Assembly: GCA_905250125.1 (NCBI GenBank)
Contig: CAJNOL010000965.1
Span: forward strand, 1,093 to 65,092
From: Rotaria sordida
Taxonomy: Eukaryota > Rotifera > Eurotatoria > Philodinida > Philodinidae
DNA: 64,000 nt
Direction of reading: 5' to 3'
Shown: positions 49,871 through 61,155 of the stretch, one piece after another
Layout: each line of letters starts with the position of its first letter
How positions within the stretch are numbered: position 1 is the first letter of the stretch
Position numbers and translations under genes: made by a program
Notes under the pieces: generated by a model
What the model was told of the DNA's origin: nothing
Databases searched by the model: none
The model's input: only the letters and a program-made list of their open reading frames with translations

Positions 49871-49936
49871 TTATTTTGAGTAATAGATGACTATCTGTTA
49901 TCAACAACAACAAAAAACTTAACATCATTAACACAA

Positions 49937-51664
49937 TCATATACCACCACCACCACCACCTGTACCACTACCATCTCCTGTACCACTACCATCTCCCGTA
50001 CCACTACCATCTTTCGTACCACCACCATCTCCCGTACCACTGCCATCTTTCGTATCACTACCGTCTAAAAAGCAAAAAAAAAATATCAAATTTTATCGTT
50101 ATAAGTACTCAGATGAAATAGGTGAAAAAATTTTATATTTCATCGAAAATTAACATATGATGCAAAAGTAATGGAACAAATGTTGGACCTTGTTTCTCTC
50201 CGATAGTAAGGAGACTGAAAGAAATTTTTTAACCAAAAGATAGAGCGTTTTTTTCTTCTTTCAACTCGTATATAATTTATTTTTATAACACGCTCATAAA
50301 CGAAACGACGCAAGAAAAAGGAGAAGCACCGTTAAAAAGAATCCGCACTTTTCGTGAGATCGAGAAAAACGGTGCAAAATATTATTTCCTATAACTCTTC
50401 AGCAAGCATGTTTTGCAACGAATATTTTTTTATCATTTCATAGGAAATTTTCTCTTCTTTCGAATAATGTAAGATTTATATTCGTTGTATATTCGTGTAT
50501 GAAATTAGACAAGAAAAAAAGAGAAACATTTGCAAAATAAATTTTTAATTTTTAATTTTATTTGAACTCATCAAAAACATGTTGTTAGATGACAATGAAT
50601 GCGATCTTTGTGGACTCATGAAAAAGTCTTGTCAAATGGTGGTTACTCACACTTACATCAACTCGTTAGAAAAATCTTGTAAAATGACAGTTAGTTGTAA
50701 TCAACTGTTGTCTACAAGATATTTTTTATGAATTCGTATAGAAATTGTAAATTTATTGCGTGGGTGTTTCTCTTTTTTCTCATCTCGTTTCACTTACTGA
50801 CTTGTGACAAATACGAATCATATATTAGTCGAAAAAGAAGAAAATTTCCTATCAACTGATAAAAACATATTCGTTCCAAAACATGCTGATAAAAGAGATG
50901 AAATGATCGACATTTTGTGAGTCCCTTTTAGAGAAAAACTGCGGATTCTTTTTAAAGGGTGCTTCTCTTTTCTGTTGCGTTGTTTCGTTTATGTGTTGTA
51001 AAAATAAATTACATATGAGTCGAAAGAAGAGAAAACGCTCTATCTTTTGGTTAAAAGTTTTCTTTCAGTATCCTTACTATTGGAGAGAAACAGGGTCCAA
51101 CATTTGTTCCATTACTTTTGCATCATATGTTAATTTTTCAAAGCTTCTTTTACTAATTAAAATTTAATTCAAGATTTTTTACATGTTTTATTCTTTGTAT
51201 ATTCATTTCTCTTTGTTATTATTTTGTAAAAACTTATAAAAAGAAGAAAGATTTAAATATGAGATGCAAATACATAAAACCTTATGTTTTTACTTAACAA
51301 AGCTAAAAATTCTTTAAATTTTATCAGTCAAGAACGAATGAATACAAAAAATTTTTTCTAAGTTTTTTTTCAAGTGTTAGTAAATGTTCACGACCAACTT
51401 ACCCTTATGTTCCTGCTCTGCACCTTCATACATTTTTAACTTGAGCAAAAGGACGTGGAAATTATTTTTTAGTTCTCCAAATTGGCGCTTTACTTCTTGA
51501 AGTTCATGATTAACTCTTACAAGTTCAGCTCGTACAGTATGATTAGATTGTGTTAATCGTTCGTTTTTTCTGATTAAATTTGTTTTATCACGTTGTAAAG
51601 TATTAATTGTTTCCTGAAGAAACGAAGATAATGGTGGTGCTGTTGGAACATTATTTAGAACGTT
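49937..51664 (-). CDS. Coiled-coil protein with Gly/Ser/Asp tail, 3' part
   Basis: Two minus-strand exons (51403-51664, then 49937-50064) join in frame, giving 129 visible residues. The first is a long heptad-like coiled coil (LQETINTLQRDKTNLIRKNE, HELQEVKRQFGELKNNFHVL). The second encodes tandem copies of a six-residue unit, GTGDGS or GTKDGS, and ends GGGGGGI. The 5' exon starts at an AG acceptor, so more lies upstream, probably beyond the telomere-like tract at 51736, but I cannot place it. The 1.34-kb intron between the two exons is almost filled by one foldback element. No family recognised. The tail repeat is likely to vary in copy number. Confidence 0.6.
50145..51140. mobile_element. 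Mariner-like foldback element, ~390-bp arms
   Basis: The outer 36 bases of both ends (50154-50189 and 51094-51129) are perfect inverted copies starting CATATGATGCAAAAGTAATG. The arms continue with divergence to about 50545 and 50758. TGCAAAAGTAAT is typical of mariner-type terminal repeats. There is no transposase frame. Perfect outer ends with diverged inner arms suggest selection on, or recent renewal of, the ends. Confidence 0.8.
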
Positions 51665-51735
51665 CTAAATAACAAATGAAATACGTAATTTTATTATTAA
51701 TATCAAAATAGATTATCTAAATTGTTCTGCTATAA

Positions 51736-51970
51736 GGGTGTGGGGGTGTGGGTGTGGGTGGGTGTGGGGGTGTGGGTGGGGTGTGGGTGTGGGTGAGTGT
51801 GGGTGTGGGTGTGGGGTGTGGATTTGGATGTGACTATTCTTTCGCCAACATCCACAGCCCACAGCCACACCCGCACCCACAGCCACACCCGCACCCACAG
51901 CCACACCCACCCACACCCACACCCACACACCCCACCCACACACCCACACCCCACACCCACACCTACACCC
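51736..51970. repeat. Telomere-like tract D, largest, head to head
   Basis: 51736-51822 is GTGTGGG/GTGTGGGG-type repeat. A short non-repeat centre (GGATTTGGATGTGACTATTC, then TTTCGCCAACATCC) follows, and 51850-51970 is the complementary C-rich array, including CCACAGCCACACCCGCAC units. GTGGTCTCA follows at 51976-51984, as after tract A. The open frames across it are translated repeats, not genes. Confidence 0.85.
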
Positions 51971-52019
51971 TCCTTGTGGTCTCATTATTGATTCTGAAAC
52001 GGGAGTTAAAATATTAAGA

Positions 52020-54217
52020 CTATGTAAAAAAAAAAAAGATTGAATTTCACGACGAAAGGTCTATCAATTACAAGCAAGGTTCAATTTCATATTTCTATCT
52101 CACATAACACATACGCACACAATTGTTTAAAATTTCAAAAAAAATTAAAATAAAAAGGATTAAGATGAAGAAAAGCCTACTTTCATATTGAATATGTATG
52201 AACGTATTTTTTGCTCGACTGAATATCAGACAAATTGAAAGAAAAGTAGGGACACAATAGACGATACTGTACTACGAATCATTGTGTGAAACAATTCTCT
52301 GTGTCCAGTTCGGATCGATAGGGGGCGCCATGTGCAGTCTCGAACACTTTTCATTGGTAGCAATTAATTGTACAGAGCTAATATTAAACAAGTTTTCAAC
52401 AATAAAAAATCTAATTAGAATCATCTTTTTTCGTCGAATATTTTTAAGTGATCCAACGATTTTTTAAAAATGTATCAACAAAGTACAAAACATCTCTCAA
52501 TTTTAATATGTCATTCTATTTAAAAAAAATAAAAAGTCACTTCTTTAAAAAAAAATGTACGCGTTTTATTCAAGAAATTGACGAATATTCATGCATTCAA
52601 AACTCATCTAATCATTTATTCATCATCTATTATCTGACACTAGTACACGATATAGTATCCAACTGAATTTCATCACTCTTCTGCTTTCTTGCAAGAAACG
52701 GGATTCTAGAAGAATTTAATGTATGATTATTCGAAATATCAATGAAAATTAAAGGAATCATTCTACCAGAAAAGTTTATTTTCATGAAATTTTCTTTATT
52801 AAAAAAATATTTTCTTTTATTAAATGTCGCGTAGAAAATGAGCTTTTTCAATTCAACTGCTTAGGACTCTTCCCCTGACTTTCTTCAATCGAGCTAAAAT
52901 TTATACTTCGAATACTTGGAAGTGTTCTTATTGAGTTAAAATAAAGAATTCACATATATTCTTTATGTTCTTTATAATAATAGAAGATAGTTCAAGTGAA
53001 AAATCCCTAACAGACTATGATTATTTTCTAAGAATTCTTTATCTCGAACAGAATATTTTTTTCGAAGCTCTATTTTTTAACTGCCTTATTTTTCATTTTC
53101 ATAATTTACTATTATTATTATTCTAATCATTGTAAATAAGGCTCTTTTTTATATTTTGACAGAAGGTTTCAACGCACTATTTTATATATCGACAAGCTTA
53201 CAAACACTAACTTTGATTATTCTCGAAATTTATTATTTATCTAGTTGACTCTTTCCATGTTAATAATATGACGACAATGAAAAAATGATATAGCATTAAT
53301 CAAAATGTGTAACACCTAGATATTTTGATTCCGATTCAGAGAAAACAATTCGAGGTTTTATTCGTATCATATTTAAAGTAATTCTTCAATACTCGTTGTT
53401 TTTTTTAATTTAATCGACGACTAACATTTTTTAGAGTTATGTCTTTTGAATTATGCTTATAAACTTAAGTTCCAATTTCTGTCTTAGCAACTTCTATTTT
53501 CCGAGATTACTATTCATCATTCTTGGCATCATAAATATAAATTTTTAATTGAACTATTTATAATGTTTTTCCAATCATTCAAATTTCTATAAAAGCTTTG
53601 AAATTTTCTATATCGTTTTAAAGTTCGTTTTTGATACCATTGAGCGCATTATCTGGTTGCTAATCTATGAAAGTCGTCTGAAACTTATTGTTCTCAATTA
53701 CTATAATAACGTACACAATGGTCATTGGTCTCTTCCTTTACAATGAAAAAAAAACATTTTCGTGAACCTTCATTGCTATGATTAGAGGATGAAGTTAGAA
53801 AAATTTACACTTACTATACTTTCAATGATCGTAACGAAAGTACGTTCAGACAAGAATAGTCACTACTTAGTTTTTCAACATATTGCAATGCATGAAATTA
53901 TTTTGCCTTGCAAAATATTATATAAATTTTACAAAAACTCGTCTCAATATTTTTTTATCTGTCAAAAGAAAAAAACAGTTAGACCTCTGCATAGTTTTTC
54001 AAACTAGAAGGAGCTATTTCACTCACACACTTCGTTAAAACTAATCTTTTATGATGAAAAACAAGAATTATAATCTTCATTTTTGTGTTAACTATTCTTA
54101 TTTTGAACGAACAAAAAACTTAAGGACAATAATGCAATTTTCAGGTTTGATTAATATATATTTAATCAATAACTAAAAGCTTTGTTTATTTTACCTGGTT
54201 AATTTATTATCAGCATT
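52020..54217. other. AT-rich interval without supported genes
   Basis: Short open frames at 52282-52467, 52448-52851 and 53789-54007 lack splice partners and family motifs. I see no clear repeats here either. Missing 5' exons of the coiled-coil gene could be hidden in it. Confidence 0.45.
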
Positions 54218-54346
54218 TCTAACAAATACAAATGGAACAACAACATTGTCCAGATGGTATAAGAACTTCACAAAATGTATCACATGTATATGGCAATAAT
54301 TTTCTTCCATGTATTAAAACATCAATATTAAAAAGAAGACTGAAAT
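54218..54346 (-). pseudogene. Cys-rich (vWC-like?) terminal exon, isolated
   Basis: On the minus strand an acceptor TGTATTTAG near 54355 opens a frame with FNIDVLIHGRKLLPYTC, then DTFCEVLIPSGQCCCSICIC and a stop. The Cys spacing with a CCxxC end recalls a von Willebrand C module. An upstream coding-like piece (54410-54480, STRYVSDRSTNNYD) ends in a possible donor but has no acceptor of its own. It is probably a relic or part of an undetected gene. Confidence 0.3.
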
Positions 54347-54914
54347 GTAACTAAATACAGAAAAACGAAAACAAATTTATATTGATACAAATAAAAATAA
54401 ATGAATGAACCTGTTTTACATCATAATTATTTGTACTTCTATCAGAAACATAACGTGTTGATAATGAAATTTTAACAAATTGTCAATTGAATATACATTT
54501 AACAATAGAAATATTCATTACAAAATCATTCAATAATATTTTTCTATAGAAACTATCGAAAGTTATAAAAATAAATGGATCAGGGAATATATTCTATTTT
54601 TCTATTGTTTGTTTTTCTCTTGCAAATGTGTAACATGGCCTTACTCAAACTTGTGTTGATCAACGAAATAGACCCATTATGATCTGGGTATTTTCATCAT
54701 GTAGGTACTAAATCATTGATTGGATCAGATTACGCGAATGATTTTTTTTTTCATTGCCATTTGTGTTTCAATAAATATAATATGAAGAATAAATTCGCTA
54801 AAATAGAATTATCTATGAAAATATGCTGAGAGGAAAGATTTCTTCTTTTCATGATATTCCAATTAACAACTATTGGCGACATCTGAATTTTAACACATCA
54901 TACGCGATGAATAA

Positions 54915-55410
54915 CGTATCGTTCCAGTTTATATTGAGACAATAATTGGGTCTTAGTGAGAGTATAAAAAGTTTAAAAGGATCAGTTGACGTGAACTTTT
55001 GAAGGCGAACTATGCTCATTTTACTGAAATTCTGTTTAAAGATAAGTTTAGTGATTGTTGAAAGTTTCAATCGAAAAGTATGTTCATTTATTGAGACATT
55101 GAATTTTCAAGTAATTTCGATTTTTTTTTGTGACAAGCAACTATTTATTGAAAGTTCAATATAATAGTAAAAACAAAAAAACATTCTTCTTATTTGAAGA
55201 ACTTTCAAAAACGCTATAGCTCATCAGACTTATTTATGGATAAAGTTTTAGTTTTAGTTTTTGATTTTGTAGTAAATACTTCCAAAATGGATTGAAAATT
55301 CAATCAAAATCGTCATAAATTCGTTTCAAAGATCCATGGAAACTAAATCTTGATGATTTTTCCTAGTCTTCTCTTTGTGAGTTCAATATGATTTTCAAAC
55401 AGCGCATTAC
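54915..55410. mobile_element. Foldback element, family of three, copy 3
   Basis: The inverted arms share the GAAAGTTTCAATCGAAAAGT / ACTTTCAAAAACG type core, the ATGGATAAAGTTTTA tract and an outer GTGAGTTCAATATGA-like end with the copies at 20150 and 21765. The arms are more diverged than in copy 2. Confidence 0.55.
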
Positions 55411-56040
55411 AGTTATAGTAGTTTTGTTGTGAATAGTTTGTATTAGTGAAGAGAAAGATGAAGAATTTCTTGATTATTAAAAACATATTGAATATTTTTT
55501 AAATAGATTTTCGTTTATTTTTCTTTTTCATGTTACATATTAAGTGCATATTAATCATATATTCTATATATTCATCAATTAATACATTATCAATCACGAA
55601 AAACGATAAAAGATGAGCATAGAACATTTCTTTCTATCCTAGAAAGTACAAATCGAATCACCAATCATCTTCTATTTTATTTCATTTTGCTTTCGAATAA
55701 TATGATATAATCGTGTTAAATAATGATTTATTCAAAAGAAACCCAAAGAAGATCCTGTTTAATTACTATAGTTAAAGCGAAGTTCGCCTTGTTGAAAACA
55801 AAAAACAACCAAAAATTGCTCTACCATTGCAAAGTTCCTAACAATCATCTACAATGAAAAAATTCCACACTGATTTTAATTAATAAAACGTTACAGTTAG
55901 ATCGTGTGATGTTCATTTTTGACAGCGTTGTAATCATTGACGTTTCCTTTAAATATCTATCAAAACATGACAGGAACACGATCTTCGAGAACGTAGCGCC
56001 CTTTCAGTCCTCACGCTAAATAAGATACTGAAATCATCTA

Positions 56041-56060
56041 AGGTGTGGGTGTGAGTGTTC
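56041..56060 (+). repeat. Telomere-like tract E, single G-rich arm
   Basis: AGGTGTGGGTGTGAGTGTTC: a short G-rich fragment without the C-rich partner, 50 bases before the TAGAG-ended element. Confidence 0.45.
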
Positions 56061-56109
56061 GGCTACTGTCTCTAGGTAGTGTTAAAAAAGTCATAACTAG
56101 CTTATTGAC

Positions 56110-56602
56110 TAGAGTACTGCGGGACAGTCCCGAATTCCGAAAAATCCCGTTTGTCCTGTCCCGTGGGACAAACGGGATTGTCCCGAAAATTTTTCGGGAC
56201 GGGAAAATATAGAAAGAACCTGTGTCCCGAACTTTTTTATTCATACATGAAAACATATCGTATACCCTCAAGTATACGATATGTTTTCATGTATGATGGT
56301 CACGTCATATGTAGAAAAGAAGATTATTGGAAGATGACATGATCATTAAGTGTTATCTCGATAACAATGAGAACTAAAAAGAAATCTTATCAGTCTATTA
56401 TTTATGTTGTTACTTTTGTTTTTTGGAAAATCATTCAATGAAGCGTTAATTCATTTACCAACCACGTAAGCGCATGTGTTTTTTCCTACTGGTGGTACAG
56501 AAAGTGCGTGTTATCCTCTTCAACAAAGTGATATCTTTATAATTTTTCGGGACGGGACAAACGGGATTCGGAACACGACAAAGTTTGTCCCGCAGATCTC
56601 TA
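56110..56602. mobile_element. 493-bp element with TAGAGNNCTGCGGGAC ends
   Basis: Begins TAGAGTACTGCGGGACAG and ends in the inverted form of TAGAGATCTGCGGGACAA. Both ends continue into ATCCCGTTTGTCC blocks. The interior contains a perfect palindrome (56242-56295). It has no transposase frame. The ends look hAT-like. No target duplication is obvious. Confidence 0.75.
56242..56295. repeat. Perfect 24-bp hairpin with 6-nt loop
   Basis: The stem starts CATACATGAAAACATATCG and is completed by TATAC, with loop CCTCAA, then the exact complement. Perfect pairing over 24 bases is far better preserved than the rest of the element around it. Confidence 0.9.
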
Positions 56603-57519
56603 ATAGAAATAAGTTGAAATAGGTATTCTTTGAAAATGTGTTTTTGTTTTTTTTTGCCTAAGGGTAGTTTCATGCAAATGATGACACTACACTACAATCA
56701 ACGTTTGACAATATTACGATTAATTTTGCTTATGAGAACACATGGAAAAAAAGATGTCATTAAATCAATCAACTCGGTAATTTTAATTTAACTTCCAAAT
56801 TTTGGTGTATCAGGAAAATTTAAGATTATAAATGATTTCTATTCGTTATATACTGAGTCATGATTGCGACATCCAGGTTTTTTTGCAAATAATCTCAGCA
56901 TGAATAAATTATATAATCGTGATATTTTTTGTTGAAAGATATACTGTGACATTCTTTACAAGAATGGTAATGAGGATGTGACAAACTGGACGTTGTCTAT
57001 ATCGGTACTCTCGACAATGATGTTTATTGAGATGCTTCATCCCTTCAATCGTATCTATATATTACTACGAACAAATCTTTATATAGTAGTTACACAAGAC
57101 AAGTGGAAGAGAAACATACGTTGTCACAGCCAACATTATTGAAGAAGTCATAAAGAGAAAAGAATAGAGGGAAATTGAAGTGTGACGGTCATTTATCATT
57201 ACAGAGAAATCCTATTGAATAAGTTTGATGTTTTTTTATAAGGCTAAAAGTGAAGCACTATATAATAATGGTGAAATGTCCTATTATTTCCAGAGGAAAA
57301 AACGTCAAAATAAAGTCGATTATTTTGCATATATCTCTACACCAACAATTCAGACGACCAAAAAATAAAAGAAAAATGGTCAACATGACTAGCCTCAAAT
57401 GTCTGCACTACCGTCTAGTCTAGTTGAGTTTGAAATGACTTGCAACTCATCAAGACCAGTCGTCTTGATGAGAAGTGGCGTGTAACTAAACATAGACTAG
57501 TTCAGAACGTGTCCACACT

Positions 57520-57893
57520 AAAGATCTGCGGGTTCACATTTTCTGGACTCGGGCTCGGACCCAACAAAAAATAAATTCCTGAACTCGAACTCAATCGAGT
57601 CCAGACTCCAGTTCCTTTTTGCTAATATTTGGCACTTTTTGTGGACATGACCAGATAAAGGGTCAAGATTTTAGTTATTTATTGGTTATTCTCACACAAA
57701 AAAGTCAATATAAAATTATTTCTTTTTACTTCCCTTCACATAGTTCTATTCAGATTCGAATCTAAATACAAATCGGGTCTGAAGTTAAATCTGAATGAGA
57801 ACTTGTACCCGACAAAAATAAAAACTTTGGATTCGATCCTGACAAAAAACAAAAAAAAGTTGAGTCCGGACCCGGTCTGAAAAGATGTGCAGG
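57520..57893. mobile_element. Element related to the TAGGAAACT family
   Basis: AGATCTGCGGGTTCACATTT at the left and GGTCTGAAAAGATGTGCAG at the right form diverged inverted ends. The interior carries GGACTCGGGCTCGGACCC and GTCCGGACCCGGTC words like those at 47007-47450. Confidence 0.5.
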
Positions 57894-58494
57894 TACCTAG
57901 TTCACATCATGTCATGACTAGATCGTTTTGTCTGTTCATACTGTCCAGTTATGAGAAATCCCTTGTAAATATTTTAATAGCATTGGCTGTGGATGTATAA
58001 ATTGGCTGACTTAAACATTTATTATTTGCTGTAACTTCTTCGTCTGGATTAAGTTTATTTACAACCTTATAACAATCTATTGATTGAATCGCTTCAAAAA
58101 TTATATGAATTAGAATCATGTGGTTGTCGTCAGATCATAGCTGACAATCTCTAGTATAGTAATAGAAAACTTCAGACTATTCAATCGATCTGTTTAATTT
58201 TTATTGACAACATAATCACAGCATGCCATTTTTTTTCATTCTTTCAAAAGTATCCAACCATTTATTTTTGTAAACTGTTGCACATCTGTTCTAAGTTGAA
58301 ACTTTCGTTATGATACATGACTCAATAGTATAATTTGTACTTTATGTATTTCCTACAATGCTTAGCTAATTTTATTGTTTAATATATCATTAGCAAAAGC
58401 AACACAAATTGCATAAGATATTCTATTTGAACAGAAATTTCATGTTGAAAAATTGTTTTATTCATCCCTTGTCTATAACATCAATCACGAATAG

Positions 58495-58725
58495 ACGTTC
58501 TTGTACTTTCTTATTTACTAGGGAATCTTTTTCGGTACGAAACTGTTACATTTGATATTCCCGATATTCATACTGTAACAAAGGTATATAACATAAGTGA
58601 CGTGGTTTATTTTGGTTTCAAATATAAGAATTTCCTACGGAAAAAGATTCCTTACAAATCCACGCTATTAAAATAACTTTTATCTACTGCGATATATAAA
58701 TAAGACAGCACAAGAACATCTATCT
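58495..58725. mobile_element. Diverged inverted repeat
   Basis: GTTCTTGTACTTTCTTATTTA and GGAATCTTTTTCGGTA at the left match the reverse complement of GGAAAAAGATTCC and AAATAAGACAGCACAAGAAC at the right. It resembles an old MITE. Confidence 0.45.
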
Positions 58726-59370
58726 GCATATTTTCTGACTCATCGTTCTCTAGAATTGCTTGTCACAAAATACAAATCTCGTTACAGTAAAAAACACACC
58801 AAGTATGGAAACCAAATGCGTACATAAATGTTGTATTTCGTAACGCATTAAAAAGAAAACGAAATTTCTGTTCGAAATGTAGAAAGAAAAAAAGACATAA
58901 GGTTTGCTGATAATCAATTATCGTTGGAAAAGCACTATCATCTTTTAGAAATTTTACACTTTACTTAATATTATTTTAGTATAACGAAGCTACAGAAGAC
59001 ATGTAAGTTCTATATTTCAGCCTCCAAGAGATCACACTAACAAACTTTTTTAAAAAGATTTTAAAAATATAGTTTAATATATTTTAGTTGATAATAATCA
59101 TCTTAAACATTTGTTGTAAATCAAATTATATGAAATAAAACTTAAAAGAATACATCATCATATAAAAAAAAGCAATTAATTATGCTGTTGAACTTTTTAA
59201 GTACGAAAATACATATACAAATAAAAATTTGATTTTCTTTTTTCATATTATCAAAACAAAAGTCTACTATTGAATAATATTTATTTGGCGCATTTCATTA
59301 ATTCTTATATTTCATATTCGTCCATAATATCAGTCTGTTAAAACTATTCGATTTGTCTACATTATATTAT

Positions 59371-61155
59371 ATGAATATGAACATGTTCATTAAAAAAATA
59401 ATTCTTTCTTTATTCATCTTTCAATTTCCAGTTATATCAGGTAAATAAATCGAAAATTGAATCAAATTTATCTCATTATTTATTTAAATCCATATTAGCA
59501 AGTAGATATGGTGCATTTTGTAATAGTGATAGTGATTGTGATCAATATCAAACATGTTTAAATAAACTTTGTCTTTGTAATCTGAATGAAAGACGTTTTT
59601 GGACAGGTTTAATTAATTAAAAATAAAATTTTTCTTTTTAAAATATTTTCTATAGGAACAATGTGTGCTATATGTGCGAAAGAATATATTGTAACACGTA
59701 AAAAAAGTTCTTGAATAAAATTTATAATATACATTTTTTTGTAAGTATGAATAGGAGATAGATGTTATAAATATTTTTATGAATTAAAAACATGGGAAGC
59801 ATCTAGAATTCATTGTCGTGCTCAATATGCTGATTTAGTGACATGGCGTGATAATCATGATGAACAATTTATTCGACCTCTTATACAAAGTTGGGTATCT
59901 ACACCTCTTTTTGTACAGACATGGTATTTGATGCTGAAACCAAAACCAAATCAGCCGTATGTTATATGGGCTGGTGCTAAGATAACTTCATTAAAACGTA
60001 AGTTATATAATGTTTTTTTGTTATAATGATTAGTGAAGATCAGAAGAAATGAAATTCTTTTATAGCATATACTATTCAATGGATGGATCCTGATGGAATG
60101 AAATTAGACTTGACTAGTACCGAATGGTGTGATCCAACAGATCATTCAGGTTATTCATTACAAAAAGAACCAACATCAGAAACTAGACAAGGTATAATAA
60201 TATACATGATTGCTCTTTTTACTATCGGATATAGAATTTTGGGAAACGAGGACGATTTTGATCATAAAACGTGCTTTGAAATTTATTAGAGATTGTGTCA
60301 GTTCATTTTCGAGTATTTCTTTGTTGATGAAAGAACCATCCGAGGTGATACTCAAGTGACTCTACGTAATGGCTGGGATCTCATTTCCAATGCAAGCTAT
60401 CACCTCGAATGATTCTCTAGTGAAAAAAATATTTCGAAACGGACGAGCGATCGTCTCTCAAAATTCACCACAGGTTCATTCTATTACCTTTTTTAAGGTC
60501 CGAATGGTACTGAACGTGAAGAATGTGTTACATACAATTTTGGTCTACCAGGCTCAAATTTTCTCTGCTTGTCAAATGATTACTGTAGTCAAAAATATCC
60601 ATTTATATGCGAAATGAATGCTGCTAGTATGAAATTAGCTAGTTCTGCGCATTATGGTATGTAAAACAAAAATAAATAAAAGAGATTTCAAGTAGATTTG
60701 AGAATCCTGATTACAATTCATTTATGACTTTTTTTTATGCAGATACTAATAATGTTGGCATTTCATCCGGAACAGATCAAGGTACTTCATTTGAAACAAA
60801 TGGTAACACAATCGATTTTGAAGAACTACCATCTCCTCCAACAAAAGATCCTAATTTTACTGCGGAAAATCTTGGTTCAGCAGGAGCTGTATGTTATAAA
60901 TCGTAATTTTTTTCTCTGTAAAAACAATTGTTCTATTTCTATTTTCAGCTTAAAGAAGAGTCAGGTTTTCTAACAACGACAAATATAATTATAATTGCTA
61001 TTGTAGGAGCAGTTCTTATTATTGGAGCCATTGCTGGATATATATTTATAAAAAATAAAAAAAAAAGTACACTTAATCCTACTGGTAGAAATGAAGGTGC
61101 AACTCAAAGTAGACCAAGTTTTGCTAGTTCAATTGGAAGCATGGCGGATGAATAG
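59371..61155 (+). CDS. Type I membrane protein with C-type lectin-like domain
   Basis: Eight exons (59371-59440, 59499-59606, 59656-59697, 59755-59997, 60066-60191, 60498-60656, 60743-60888, 60949-61155) join in frame and give 366 residues. A signal peptide (IILSLFIFQFPVISG) is followed by a Cys-rich EB/EGF-like segment (CNSDSDCDQYQTCLNKLCLC), a C-type lectin-like fold starting DRCYKYFYELKTWEASRIHC and ending CLSNDYCSQKYPFICEM, a Thr/Ser/Pro-type linker, a transmembrane helix (IIIIAIVGAVLIIGAIAGYI), a basic stop-transfer KNKKKS and a short tail. The usual WND is reduced to SND and no EPN or QPD triplet is visible, so calcium-dependent sugar binding is doubtful. It likely acts at the cell surface, with unknown ligand. 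Confidence 0.85.

Larger units (their letters stand above)
54361..59370. other. Five-kilobase repeat-dominated interval
   Basis: Contains foldback copy 3 (54915-55410), telomere-like tract E (56041-56060), the TAGAG-ended element (56110-56602), a TAGGAAACT-related element (57520-57893), a GACTAGT-rich patch (57380-57520) and an inverted repeat (58495-58725). No protein gene is supported. Confidence 0.55.

Noticed and set aside
51713-52017. Several overlapping open frames with His-Pro or Gly-Val-Trp repeats
   Set aside because: They are the six-frame translation of the telomere-like tract D, open on both strands because the repeat lacks stops.
52282-52851. Three short frames in the 52-53 kb interval
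   Set aside because: No acceptor/donor pairs that join them in frame and no recognisable domain.
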